Below are positions 1-7,709 of a DNA stretch of 64,000 nt, one piece after another; the stretch's first letter is position 1; each line of letters begins with the position of its first letter. Source of the DNA: Chitinophaga rhizosphaerae (lineage in GTDB: Bacteria > Bacteroidota > Bacteroidia > Chitinophagales > Chitinophagaceae); assembly GCF_003958645.1 (NCBI RefSeq), contig NZ_RXLO01000008.1, forward strand, positions 243,215-307,214, given 5' to 3'. The notes under the pieces are model-generated. The model had not been told where the DNA came from. It searched no databases and saw nothing but the letters and a program-made list of their open reading frames with translations. Made by a program: the position numbers and the translations under genes.

Positions 1-318
1 CCGGAAACCGTTGCGGTTATCGATACCATGACTGAGCGCGTGATCGAAATGCGCGAACGCGGCGAACTGCTGATGACAGAACCCGCAGGAGATGGTGCTA
101 TCGCGCGACAGCCGCGGGTCGTAAAACAGGCGCCTCCCCAGCGCGACCCCTTCTACCGTGGGCGGATTCCGTGAAAGATCGTACACCGGTTGCGGAAAAT
201 GTGCGGGCAGCGAAATCGTGTATGGCGTTGGCCCGGCGGGCGGCTTATTGTCGCCCGATTTACGGCAGGCCCAGATGAGCGCCATCACGAAACAGGTATA
301 CACGACGTATTTTTTCAC
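1..318 (-). CDS. Di-heme cytochrome-c peroxidase (MauG/MbnH-like), N-terminal part
   Basis: The 3' part lies beyond the left edge; 106 codons are visible. The GTG start at 318 overlaps the stop of the upstream lipoprotein gene (GTGA). The protein begins with a lipoprotein signal (lipobox LIWAC, Cys18). A conserved region follows with LGRRLFYDPRLS and a haem-binding CxxCH (Cys78, Cys81, His82), as in the first haem domain of bacterial cytochrome-c peroxidases and MauG relatives. These enzymes are periplasmic and use two c-type haems to reduce peroxide or oxidise a partner protein. Coupling to an MbnP-like gene favours the MbnH-type role, oxidation of the partner, over simple peroxide removal; that is inference. 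The second haem domain cannot be seen. Confidence 0.85.
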   Translation of the reverse strand, partial: MKKYVVYTCFVMALIWACRKSGDNKPPAGPTPYTISLPAHFPQPVYDLSRNPPTVEGVALGRRLFYDPRLSRDSTISCGFCHQQFAAFAHFDHALSHGIDNRNGFR

Positions 319-1061
319 AGGTCGGTGACGTTGGTAATGCGGAACATGTTTTTATAATTGACCGAAATCTTCCACGCGGCTTCGCCTGGCGAGTGGATAG
401 TGGCCGTTGTGGCGAATGATACGATGTTCGGCGGTCCGAACCACTTGTTCAGGTCCGTCCTGAAAGTAACGGCCGGTTCGCGGTCGGGCCCCACGGTAAT
501 GGAGATCGGCGTCTGGATGCGGATATCCTGCACGGCGTTGAACGGCCCTTTGAAGCCGCCGACGTGGAACGTGAGCGTTTTATCGGGCGCGGCGGAAACC
601 GGTGATTTGCCTTCCATTTTCGCCATGATGTACCCGCTGTTCCAGCTCCAGAACATACCCAGTACGGGATCGAGCGCATCTGTTTGTGCGCCACTCACAT
701 TCCGGGAGCTGTCTACCCCCAGTTTGAACCCGATGGCGCGGTATTCTCCCTGCGGGGCGAGGAGGAGGATGGATTTCGACTCCGGCTTGCTTTCGTCGAC
801 CAGGTGGTAGGTGACGGGCAGGCGGAGGAGGGAATTATCCATCTTCACGAGATAAACATTGCTGATATAGTATTTGAAGGCGGTGACGGTGTAGCTTTCG
901 GCGGAGGGGTTTTTATAAGTGGTGGTGCCGAGTTTCAGGAGTGACGTATCGACCCTGTGTTCGAAATTCAGCTTGAAATTCCCCTCTTTTTTCGGGATGA
1001 GGTCTTTCTTGCAGGCCATGCAACAGATCAGCAACGTGAAAATGAGATAGCAAGGCTTCAT
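315..1061 (-). CDS. MbnP-like lipoprotein
   Basis: 248 residues with a lipoprotein signal (lipobox CCMAC, Cys17, then KKD), so probably anchored in the periplasm or on the outer membrane. Its hallmarks are YYISN near residue 65, a central GFKLGVD near 111, and a WSWNSGY stretch with Trp138 and Trp140. This layout is typical of MbnP-family proteins, which in methanotrophs bind copper after a tryptophan is oxidised to kynurenine by the di-heme enzyme MbnH. The next gene is a MauG-like peroxidase, and the two frames overlap by 4 bases, which implies translational coupling. Copper binding is inferred from family only. The gene sits about 30 bases after the fucose-operon terminator, so it probably has its own promoter, which I could not identify. 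Confidence 0.75.
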   Translation of the reverse strand: MKPCYLIFTLLICCMACKKDLIPKKEGNFKLNFEHRVDTSLLKLGTTTYKNPSAESYTVTAFKYYISNVYLVKMDNSLLRLPVTYHLVDESKPESKSILLLAPQGEYRAIGFKLGVDSSRNVSGAQTDALDPVLGMFWSWNSGYIMAKMEGKSPVSAAPDKTLTFHVGGFKGPFNAVQDIRIQTPISITVGPDREPAVTFRTDLNKWFGPPNIVSFATTATIHSPGEAAWKISVNYKNMFRITNVTDL

Positions 1062-1089
1062 GGGGAAAGCGGTATTTCCCTAAGTTACA

Positions 1090-1130
1090 CAAAAAAACGC
1101 TGCAAACCCGGGCGGATTTGCAGCGTTTTC
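1090..1130 (-). terminator. Terminator of the fucose operon
   Basis: A 13-bp perfect stem (1094-1106 with 1117-1129) is followed on the minus strand by a run of seven T. It lies 22 bases after the symporter stop codon. Confidence 0.85.
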
Positions 1131-1151
1131 GACTTTATTATCAATTGAGAA

Positions 1152-2462
1152 TCAATTCACCCTTCCGAGTTTAAAACCTTTGGTGGCAAACCAGAGTACC
1201 ACAAGGAAACAAACCACGGGAATAATGTATGCCGTCTGGATGCTGGTAGCGTCGGAAATGAGCCCCATCGCCGGAGGGAAAATGGCACCGCCTACGATAG
1301 ACATCACCAGTAAAGACGAGCCCAGCTTCGTATGGCCGCCTTCCAGCCCTTCCAGTCCCAGGGAGAAAATGGTGGGGAACATGATCGACATGAAGAACGG
1401 TACCGCCAGTACGGTGTAGATCGCCACGTCTCCTTTCGTAGTCATGGCAATGCCGACCAATACTACATTGACAAGTGCATAGAGCGCCAGCAGGGTGTGC
1501 GGTTTCACATATCTCATAAGGAAAGTTCCTACGAAACGACCGATCATAAAACCGAGCCCGGCCACTGCACCCAGCAGGAATCCCGCATCTTTCTCCGGCA
1601 TATGTCCGGCGAACTTCGCGAAGCGGATAAAGAATGCGCTCACGCCTACCTGCGCGCCTACGTAAAAGAATTGTGTTATGATGGCGGCAATGAGGTGCTT
1701 GTGTTTGAAAATGCTGCCCTCTTTCTGTTGATTTCCGGCCGTTGTCTTTTCATCCTTCTCCTCCTTGATATCGGGAAGTTTGGTAAAAATGAACAATACC
1801 GCAACGAGGATCACCACGATGCCGATGATCATATACGGCATTTTCACAGTAGCGGCTTCGCCGGCCAGGTACTGTTGCAATTCCGCCGCAGGCATGGCTT
1901 TCAATTCCGCTTCGGTATGTTCCGTTCCGGAAAGGATGAACTGTGCGCCAATGATGGGTGCTACAAAAGCGCCCAAACCGTTAAAACATTGGGCCAGGTT
2001 AAGGCGCTGTGTTGCCGTTTCCGGCTTACCGAGGATCGTCACATACGGGTTCGCCGCCGTTTCCAGGAAAGTAAGCCCGGAAGCGATCACGAACAACGCG
2101 ATAAGGAAAAATGCATATTGGCCGGAATTGGCCGCGGGGATGAATAGCAATGCACCTGCTGCATACAGCATCAACCCGAGGATAATACCAGCTTTGAAAC
2201 CGAACCGTTTCATGAAGAATCCCGCAGGCAAGGCCAGCAGGAAATATGCGAGGAACACCGCAGAATCGATGAAAGACGACTGCGTATCCGTGAGCATACA
2301 CGCCTTTTTCAGGTGCGGGATCAGGATCGGGCTCAGGTTATGCACGAGCGCCCAGAGGAAAAAGAGACTGGTCACCAGGATAAATGGAAATAAATATCCC
2401 GATGCCTTGTTACCCGACGGTGCGGTCGTGTATTGCGTGGTGGTTGCGGCGCCTCCTGCCAT
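1152..2462 (-). CDS. fucP: L-fucose:H+ symporter (FucP-like MFS)
   Basis: 436 residues with about 12 hydrophobic segments, the usual size for FucP. It matches the E. coli FucP pattern: FFLWALVHNL with LIPHLKKA in the first helix region, LETAANPYVTILG near residue 135 (containing the Glu that FucP uses for sugar/proton coupling), RLNLAQCFNGLGA, and a late FSLGLEGL...GSSLLVMSIVGG block. It imports L-fucose with a proton across the inner membrane. It is the last gene of the fucose operon, 35 bases after the dehydrogenase gene and directly before a terminator. Other sugars of the FHS family are possible, but the neighbours all fit fucose. Confidence 0.9.
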   Translation of the reverse strand: MAGGAATTTQYTTAPSGNKASGYLFPFILVTSLFFLWALVHNLSPILIPHLKKACMLTDTQSSFIDSAVFLAYFLLALPAGFFMKRFGFKAGIILGLMLYAAGALLFIPAANSGQYAFFLIALFVIASGLTFLETAANPYVTILGKPETATQRLNLAQCFNGLGAFVAPIIGAQFILSGTEHTEAELKAMPAAELQQYLAGEAATVKMPYMIIGIVVILVAVLFIFTKLPDIKEEKDEKTTAGNQQKEGSIFKHKHLIAAIITQFFYVGAQVGVSAFFIRFAKFAGHMPEKDAGFLLGAVAGLGFMIGRFVGTFLMRYVKPHTLLALYALVNVVLVGIAMTTKGDVAIYTVLAVPFFMSIMFPTIFSLGLEGLEGGHTKLGSSLLVMSIVGGAIFPPAMGLISDATSIQTAYIIPVVCFLVVLWFATKGFKLGRVN

Positions 2463-2497
2463 AATTTGTCAGTTTAATTGGTGATATAACGGTGGAA

Positions 2498-3280
2498 TTA
2501 AGAGATTGATCTGTCGAGATGCGTATACCCTCCGTCTACGTAAATGATCTGCCCGGTGGTGTGCGAAGAGCGGTCGCTCAGCAGGAATACCGACATGTTG
2601 GCGATTTCCTCTGAAGTGGTCATTCTCTTTTCCAGCGGGATGTTGGCCACGATGGAAGCCAGTTTGGCTTTCGGATCGGGCAGCGAATTGATCCAGGTTT
2701 CGTAGAGCGGCGTCCAGACTTCGGCCGGGTTTACGGTATTGACGCGTATGGAATAGGGCAGCAGTTCCACGGCCCATTCGCGCGTCAGCGCATTGATCGC
2801 GCCTTTGGACGCGGCGTAGCCGGATGTGTTGCCCTGCCCTGTTTCCGCCACTTTCGAACCGATGTTGAGGATCGAGCCTTTAGCGGCTTTGAGGTACGGC
2901 AGCGCGAAGTGCGCGAGGTTGTAATAATGGGAAAGGTTATTCTGAAGGGAAGCCATGAAACGCTCGGGGCTTCCGCTTTCCAGCCCCACGCCGTCGTTGG
3001 CGCCGGCGTTGTTCACGAGCCCGTCTATCCGGCCGAATTCCTTCACGGTAGCGTCGATCACGTGCCTGCAATCCTCCACTTTCCCCAGCTCCGCACGGAT
3101 GCCGAAAGCTTTGCCGCCGGCTTTGCGGATGGCGTCTACGGCTTTATTGTTGTCCGCTTCGCTCCTGCCGGCGATAACGGCAACGCCGCCTTCCTGCGCG
3201 ATCAGTTCTGCGATGGCCGCTCCGATGCCTTTGGCGCCGCCTGTTACGATCACTACTTTATCCTGTAACCCGAGATTCAT
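2498..3280 (-). CDS. SDR oxidoreductase, probable L-fucose dehydrogenase
   Basis: 260 residues, classical short-chain dehydrogenase. The cofactor site is TGGAKGIGAA near residue 14, NNAG is near 90, and the catalytic Ser and YxxxK appear in GSKVAETGQGNTSGYAASKGA. The C-terminal IIYVDGGYTH is normal. The N-terminus (LGLQDKVVIVTGG) resembles known bacterial L-fucose dehydrogenases, which oxidise L-fucose to the lactone with NAD(P)+. It is 13 bases from the lactonase gene, whose substrate it would make. The operon has a second SDR gene (6102-6884). Assigning this one to the first oxidation and the other to the ketodeoxyfuconate step rests on similarity of the N-terminus and on order, and could be reversed. 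Confidence 0.75.
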   Translation of the reverse strand: MNLGLQDKVVIVTGGAKGIGAAIAELIAQEGGVAVIAGRSEADNNKAVDAIRKAGGKAFGIRAELGKVEDCRHVIDATVKEFGRIDGLVNNAGANDGVGLESGSPERFMASLQNNLSHYYNLAHFALPYLKAAKGSILNIGSKVAETGQGNTSGYAASKGAINALTREWAVELLPYSIRVNTVNPAEVWTPLYETWINSLPDPKAKLASIVANIPLEKRMTTSEEIANMSVFLLSDRSSHTTGQIIYVDGGYTHLDRSIS

Positions 3281-3293
3281 TTGTGGTATTGAT

Positions 3294-4124
3294 TTAAGAG
3301 ATGTTATAAAATGCCGCGGCGTTGTTGCCCATAATGCGCTGCTGCTCGCTTGCGGAAAGTGCCGATATGAAATTATCGACGATGCTTTTCTGCCGGGCGT
3401 AATCAGCCGCCAGCAGGCAAACCGGCCAATCGGAGCCGTACATGAGGCGCTCCGGCCCGAAGGCTTCCAGCACCGTATCCAGGTACGGCCGGAAGTCGGC
3501 TTCCTTCCAGTTTTGCATATCGGCTTCGGTCACCATTCCGCTGAGCTTGCAATGCACCTGCGGCGAGCGCGCTATGCGGCGGATGTGTTTGGTCCAGTCG
3601 CCGATTTCTTTCTTTTTGATGTAAGGTTTGGCGAGATGGTCGATCACCAGCGGCTGCTCCGGGTGCCGCTCCACGAACTGTTCCACGGCGGGCAGCTGGC
3701 GGGGGAACACGAGCACGTCGTACGTGAAGCCATGCTTTTTCAGCGCAGCGATCCCGTTATTGAAATCTTCGCGCAGCAAAAATCCATCGTCCGGTTCGCC
3801 CTGTACGATATGACGGAAACCCTTTACCAGTGGCTCTCCCGCCCAAAACGCCAGCCTTTCGGCCACGTTGGGCGAACGCAGGTCTACCCATCCTACCACT
3901 GCCTTCACGATATCGCTGCCTTTGGCGCAATCCACGAGGAATTGCGTTTCGGCTTCAGACTGGTCTGCCTGAACGGCCACACAGGCGTCTATGCCTGCGG
4001 ATTTGAGAAGGGGTGCCAGGTCGGCGGGGAGGAAATCGCGGCGGATGACGTTCATCTCTTCCGTGATCCAGGCGTCGCGTACGGGGTCGAACTGCCAGAA
4101 GTGCTGGTGTGCATCAATTGTCAT
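3294..4124 (-). CDS. Amidohydrolase, probable L-fuconolactonase
   Basis: 276 residues, COG3618-type TIM-barrel amidohydrolase. Metal-site motifs are HQHFWQF at the N-terminus (residues 6-12), VVGWVDLRS in the middle, HLAKP near 190, and YGSDWPVC near 230. This family opens sugar lactones; in a fucose setting the reaction is L-fuconolactone to L-fuconate. It sits between the mutarotase and the putative L-fucose dehydrogenase genes in a tight operon, which supports the assignment. A rhamnono- or galactonolactone substrate is possible on sequence alone. Confidence 0.82.
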   Translation of the reverse strand: MTIDAHQHFWQFDPVRDAWITEEMNVIRRDFLPADLAPLLKSAGIDACVAVQADQSEAETQFLVDCAKGSDIVKAVVGWVDLRSPNVAERLAFWAGEPLVKGFRHIVQGEPDDGFLLREDFNNGIAALKKHGFTYDVLVFPRQLPAVEQFVERHPEQPLVIDHLAKPYIKKKEIGDWTKHIRRIARSPQVHCKLSGMVTEADMQNWKEADFRPYLDTVLEAFGPERLMYGSDWPVCLLAADYARQKSIVDNFISALSASEQQRIMGNNAAAFYNIS

Positions 4125-4154
4125 AACGTTGTAATTGGCGTGGTCGTATCAGTT

Positions 4155-4484
4155 CTACAATGAAAATACCTTGTCCATCATCACCCATTTCTCGCCCGGT
4201 TTGGCTACGGGGATGGATTGCTGGTATTTCCACATGAGCGTTTCCCATTCCTGCACTTTCGGGTTGGCCGCGTCCATGGCGGCTTTCCTTTCAAACGAGA
4301 AATCCGGCCCTACTTCCATGATCATGAACATACGGTTGCCCGCACGGTAGATCTCGCAGGCGGTAACGCCGGCGCCTCGGATGCTGTCCAGGATTTCCGG
4401 CCAAACGGCGCGATGGTACGCTTCGTATTCTGCGATAAGCGCCGGATCGTTTTTCAGATCCAGCGCCAGGCAATATCTTTTCAT
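4155..4484 (-). CDS. L-fucose/L-rhamnose mutarotase (RhaM-like)
   Basis: 109 residues, about the family's normal length of 104-110. It shows the conserved YHRAVWPEI with the likely catalytic His, then GVTACEIY and NRMFMIMEV, a ferredoxin-like fold typical of the RhaM/DUF718 group. It interconverts the anomers of a 6-deoxy-sugar so that the dehydrogenase receives its preferred form. The gene is 4 bases downstream of the hydrolase gene and 30 bases upstream of the lactonase gene, which argues for translation as one operon. Fucose rather than rhamnose is chosen from the FucP neighbour. Confidence 0.87.
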   Translation of the reverse strand: MKRYCLALDLKNDPALIAEYEAYHRAVWPEILDSIRGAGVTACEIYRAGNRMFMIMEVGPDFSFERKAAMDAANPKVQEWETLMWKYQQSIPVAKPGEKWVMMDKVFSL

Positions 4485-4488
4485 ATCG

Positions 4489-5343
4489 TTATTTTTTCCA
4501 GGCTTCAGCGGTTTGTTGGGAAGTGCCCAGCCCGTCGATCCCCAGTTCGATCACGTCCCCGGCTTTCAGGTAAATCTGGGGATTGAAGCCCAAACCTACA
4601 CCAGCAGGGGTTCCGGTAGAAATCACGTCGCCCGGGAGCAGGGTCATGAACTGGCTCAGGTACGAAACGATGAAGGGGATTTTGAAGATGAGGTTGGACG
4701 TGTTGCCGTCTTGCATGGTTTTGCCGTTTACGGTCAGCCACAGGCGCAGATTGTTCACATCACTGATCTCATCTTTGGTAACCAGCCAGGGGCCGAGCGG
4801 CGCGAAAGTGTCGCTAGATTTGCCTTTCACCCACTGCCCGTTTCTTTCCAGCTGGAATTCGCGTTCGCTGTAATCGTTGTGCAGCGCGTAACCGGCCACA
4901 TAATCCATGGCTTCGCTTTCGTCTACATAGCTGGCTTTCTTGCCGATCACTACGGCCAGTTCCACTTCCCAGTCGGTTTTCACACTGTTGCGGGGGATCA
5001 CGAGGTTATCGTTGGGCCCAACGAGCGAGGAGGTGGATTTAAAGAATACGATGGGTTCTGCGGGAATGGCCGCGCCGGTTTCTTTCGCGTGATCGGCGTA
5101 GTTCAGGCCGATGCAGATGATCTTGGAAGGGCGCTGCACGCAGGGACCGAGACGGGTACCGGCGGGAACGGACGGGCACCCGGCGCCGTTGGCAGCCCAC
5201 CAGGACTGTAAACGGGCAAGACCGTCGGTCTCAAAAAAACGCTCTCCGAAATCCTCTCCGAAAGCGGACACGTCAAACATGCCGTTGTCTGTAACTACAC
5301 CCGGTTTCTCTTCACCCGGCAATCCGAACCTGATTAATTTCAT
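4489..5343 (-). CDS. FAH-family hydrolase, probable 2,4-diketo-3-deoxy-L-fuconate hydrolase
   Basis: 284 residues, fumarylacetoacetate-hydrolase superfamily. It has a small N-terminal domain, then the catalytic core with IGLNYADHA (near 97), PIVFFKS, DWEVELAVVIG (metal-binding Glu residues), GYALHNDYSERE, and a C-terminal GDVISTGTPAGVG. In the non-phosphorylating fucose pathway this family cleaves 2,4-diketo-3-deoxy-L-fuconate to pyruvate and L-lactate. Genes for mutarotation, oxidation and lactone opening lie in the same operon, and the start is only 9 bases from the preceding lipoprotein gene. The equivalent rhamnose enzyme is very similar, so the sugar is set by context. Confidence 0.82.
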   Translation of the reverse strand: MKLIRFGLPGEEKPGVVTDNGMFDVSAFGEDFGERFFETDGLARLQSWWAANGAGCPSVPAGTRLGPCVQRPSKIICIGLNYADHAKETGAAIPAEPIVFFKSTSSLVGPNDNLVIPRNSVKTDWEVELAVVIGKKASYVDESEAMDYVAGYALHNDYSEREFQLERNGQWVKGKSSDTFAPLGPWLVTKDEISDVNNLRLWLTVNGKTMQDGNTSNLIFKIPFIVSYLSQFMTLLPGDVISTGTPAGVGLGFNPQIYLKAGDVIELGIDGLGTSQQTAEAWKK

Positions 5344-5352
5344 ATCCTTAGA

Positions 5353-6099
5353 TTATTTAACTGTTTGCATTTGTTTGTATCCGATACGGCCGTTCACGAT
5401 GCGTACCTGGTAGATGTCTTCCATTTCCCCGTCTTCCAGCTCCAGCCCTACAACGCAATGATCTTCGGCAACGGCCATGATATAGGGTTTGGTGCCTTTG
5501 GGCGTCGGCATGTCGATTTCCCGGCGAACGCCGCCGTATTCCATGTACACGCCTACTTTTTCGGGGGTGGCGTTGCGCAGGTCTACGATGAATTCGGCGA
5601 TGATCTGCCCGGATTTCACCTGTTTGGCGTACCGGGTCACTTTTTCATAGTTGCGGATGGCGTCTCCCAGGCCCAGGTCTTTCTCCATGTATTGATAGAT
5701 ACGCTGCGGCGGCGAGGGCACCCAAAGGATGCGGAGCGACTTCCCGTCCTGGGAGCCGTGATAATAACGGGTGTCGCGGTTTGGTTTGATGAACCCGATC
5801 CAGACGCTGTTCGGCGCGTCCCACAGCACTTTATACAACGAAGTGTCTGTAAGGTTTTGCATGAGCGGGAGGTCGTTGAACGTTTTGTCGTATTTCAGCG
5901 AATCCACCGTCCAGTAAAAAGTGACTTTGGAAGTATCTTTTTCGCGGTCCTCGATTTTAACTTCGAGGGTGCCGGCGGGTTTTGCAGGCGCAACGGGCGC
6001 ATCGCCTTCATGGTAATTTTTGCGGGCCTTTTCATCAGCGCTGGGGCCGCCACAGGCGGTTAGCAGCACGAGCAGCATCCCGGGGATGGTTTTGTACAT
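5353..6099 (-). CDS. Unrecognised lipoprotein inside the fucose operon
   Basis: 248 residues from the ATG at 6099. A longer reading frame goes back to 6177 but would run into the preceding SDR gene; the chosen start gives a good lipoprotein signal (MYKTIPGMLLVLLTACGG, Cys16). The mature part is rich in charged residues and beta-type stretches such as KVTFYWTVDSLKYD and WVGFIKPNRDTRYY; I recognise no domain. It starts 2 bases after the SDR stop and ends 9 bases before the hydrolase gene, so it is co-transcribed with fucose catabolism. A role in binding or sensing sugar at the envelope is possible, but nothing in the sequence shows it. Confidence 0.7.
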   Translation of the reverse strand: MYKTIPGMLLVLLTACGGPSADEKARKNYHEGDAPVAPAKPAGTLEVKIEDREKDTSKVTFYWTVDSLKYDKTFNDLPLMQNLTDTSLYKVLWDAPNSVWIGFIKPNRDTRYYHGSQDGKSLRILWVPSPPQRIYQYMEKDLGLGDAIRNYEKVTRYAKQVKSGQIIAEFIVDLRNATPEKVGVYMEYGGVRREIDMPTPKGTKPYIMAVAEDHCVVGLELEDGEMEDIYQVRIVNGRIGYKQMQTVK

Positions 6100-6101
6100 G
6101 A

Positions 6102-6884
6102 TCAGTTGTTCAGTTTGATAAAGCCCCCGTCTATCGGGTAATCGCAACCGGTGATGAAACCGGCTTCGTCGGAACAAAGATACAACGCGAGATTGGCCAC
6201 TTCAACAGGCTTGGCCATCCTGCCGATCGGCTGCGTTTTCGACAGCTTTTCGAACATCTCGGCTTCCTTGCCGGGATAGTTTTTGGCGATGAAACCGTCT
6301 ACGAACGGCGTATGCACGCGCGCGGGCGAAACGCAGTTCACGCGGATGTTGGCGCCCAGGTAATCTTTCGCGGTGGAAAGGGTCATGGTCAGCACCGCAC
6401 CTTTGCTCATGGAATAGGCGAAACGGTCGGGGATGCCCACGCTGGAGGCGATGGATGCGATATTGAGGATGACGCCGCCGCCCTGGGACTTCATTTGCCC
6501 GATCACGGCGTACATGCAATTATAGGTTCCTTTAACGTTGACGTTGAAGACGCGGTCGAAGTCGGCTTCTGCCGTGTTTTCGAGGTTGCCCACATGCGCG
6601 ATGCCGGCGCAGTTCACCAGGATGTCGAGCCGCCCGGCGGTGGATGCGATGTTATTCATTACGGTTGCCACGGCGGCCTGGTCTGCCACGTTCACCGCGT
6701 GCACGAAGGCTTTCCCGCCTTCGGCGGCGATCTCGTCGGCCGTCACTTTACCGGCTGCTTCATTCAATTCCAGCACATGCACGGTGGCGCCCGCCTGGGC
6801 GAACGACTTCGCAACAGCCTGGCCGATGCCGCTGCCGGCGCCGGTTACCACGGCTGTTTTACCATCTAATCGGAACAAACTCAT
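6102..6884 (-). CDS. SDR oxidoreductase, probable 2-keto-3-deoxy-L-fuconate dehydrogenase
   Basis: 260 residues, classical SDR. TGAGSGIGQA near residue 15 binds the cofactor, NCAG is near 91, and the catalytic Ser and YxxxK lie in NIASIASSVGIPDRFAYSMSKGA. The C-terminus is GCDYPIDGGF. It is the first gene of the fucose operon. Its feature VHTPFVDGFIAKNYPG resembles ketodeoxyfuconate dehydrogenases, which oxidise C4 and provide the diketo substrate of the FAH-family hydrolase two genes downstream. The operon promoter should lie between 6885 and 6970 on the minus strand; only a weak match (ACAATTTG near 6920) is visible. Roles of the two SDRs could be swapped. Confidence 0.72.
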   Translation of the reverse strand: MSLFRLDGKTAVVTGAGSGIGQAVAKSFAQAGATVHVLELNEAAGKVTADEIAAEGGKAFVHAVNVADQAAVATVMNNIASTAGRLDILVNCAGIAHVGNLENTAEADFDRVFNVNVKGTYNCMYAVIGQMKSQGGGVILNIASIASSVGIPDRFAYSMSKGAVLTMTLSTAKDYLGANIRVNCVSPARVHTPFVDGFIAKNYPGKEAEMFEKLSKTQPIGRMAKPVEVANLALYLCSDEAGFITGCDYPIDGGFIKLNN

Positions 6885-6970
6885 CTTTGTGTTAATTTAA
6901 GGGTTCTAAAATACCTCAAATTGTACCACTATTGCAATTCTTTTTTAGCCTCATTCTGTACGATCTTGAC

Positions 6971-6978
6971 TATTTTTG
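6971..6978 (+). promoter_or_regulatory. Promoter -7 box of the VanX-like gene
   Basis: TATTTTTG matches the Bacteroidota -7 consensus TAnnTTTG; the -33 box is not clear. Transcription would begin near 6985. This excludes the TTG at 6976 as start codon and supports the GTG at 7000. Confidence 0.6.
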
Positions 6979-6999
6979 AGCAGTTCTAAATCGATACTC

Positions 7000-7674
7000 G
7001 TGAAAAATCTATTTATCCTGTGCTTTTTGACGCTTGCCCCGGCCGCTTTCGCGCAGCAGGTCCTGCCCAATAAATACGGCCTGGCCGTAGTGAGCGACAC
7101 CCTCCAATACCAGGCGTTGGTTAAACTCGATCCCGAACAGGAACTGGTGCGGGTGACGGATATCCCGATCGATGTGCGATACGCTACCGACAGTAATTTC
7201 ACGCATTCCGTATTGTATCCCTATCCGGCCGTTTACGTGCGGCGCCCCGTTTACGAGGAACTGAAGCGCCTGCAACGTTTCCTGGCGCCCATGGGTATGA
7301 GCCTCAAAATCTACGATGGTTACCGCCCCTACCGCGTTACGGAAAAAATGTGGGAAGTAGTGCCCGACGAACGATATGCCGCCGATCCACGAAAAGGCTC
7401 CGGCCACAACCGCGGCGCTGCGGTGGATGTTACCCTCATTTATACCAAAACCGGCAAGGAACTGGAAATGCCTTCGGCGTACGACGAATTCAGCGAAAAA
7501 GCCCATCACAGCTATGAAAACGTAACCTTCGAAGCCGGTGAGAACCGGCACCTCCTGTATTCCCTTATGACGGCTTACGGCTTCGTTCCCCTCCAATCGG
7601 AATGGTGGCATTACGCGCTCAAAGGCGCCTCCAAATTTCCGCTCATGGATATACCGTTTGAGCACCTGAGATAA
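7000..7674 (+). CDS. D-alanyl-D-alanine dipeptidase, VanX-like (M15D)
   Basis: 224 residues from GTG at 7000, beginning with a signal peptide cut near AFA-QQ. It has the M15D zinc motifs SGHNRGAAVD (SxHxxGxAxD) in the middle and EWWHY near the C-terminus; the Arg of IYDGYRPYR is also normal for VanX. The enzyme hydrolyses D-Ala-D-Ala. In an organism without vanHA next to it, as here, it most likely recycles peptidoglycan peptides in the periplasm and does not confer glycopeptide resistance. It is followed after 35 bases by the DUF1080 gene, possibly in one transcript that ends at the terminator at 8571. Confidence 0.9.
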   Translation: MKNLFILCFLTLAPAAFAQQVLPNKYGLAVVSDTLQYQALVKLDPEQELVRVTDIPIDVRYATDSNFTHSVLYPYPAVYVRRPVYEELKRLQRFLAPMGMSLKIYDGYRPYRVTEKMWEVVPDERYAADPRKGSGHNRGAAVDVTLIYTKTGKELEMPSAYDEFSEKAHHSYENVTFEAGENRHLLYSLMTAYGFVPLQSEWWHYALKGASKFPLMDIPFEHLR

Positions 7675-7709
7675 TTTAATTAGTTTAACAGCCTAATTCA
7701 TTACTCCGT

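Noticed and set aside
7000..7674. Vancomycin resistance by a vanX gene
   Set aside because: No vanH, vanA/B, vanR or vanS is nearby; the protein has a signal peptide, and such dipeptidases are common peptidoglycan recyclers.
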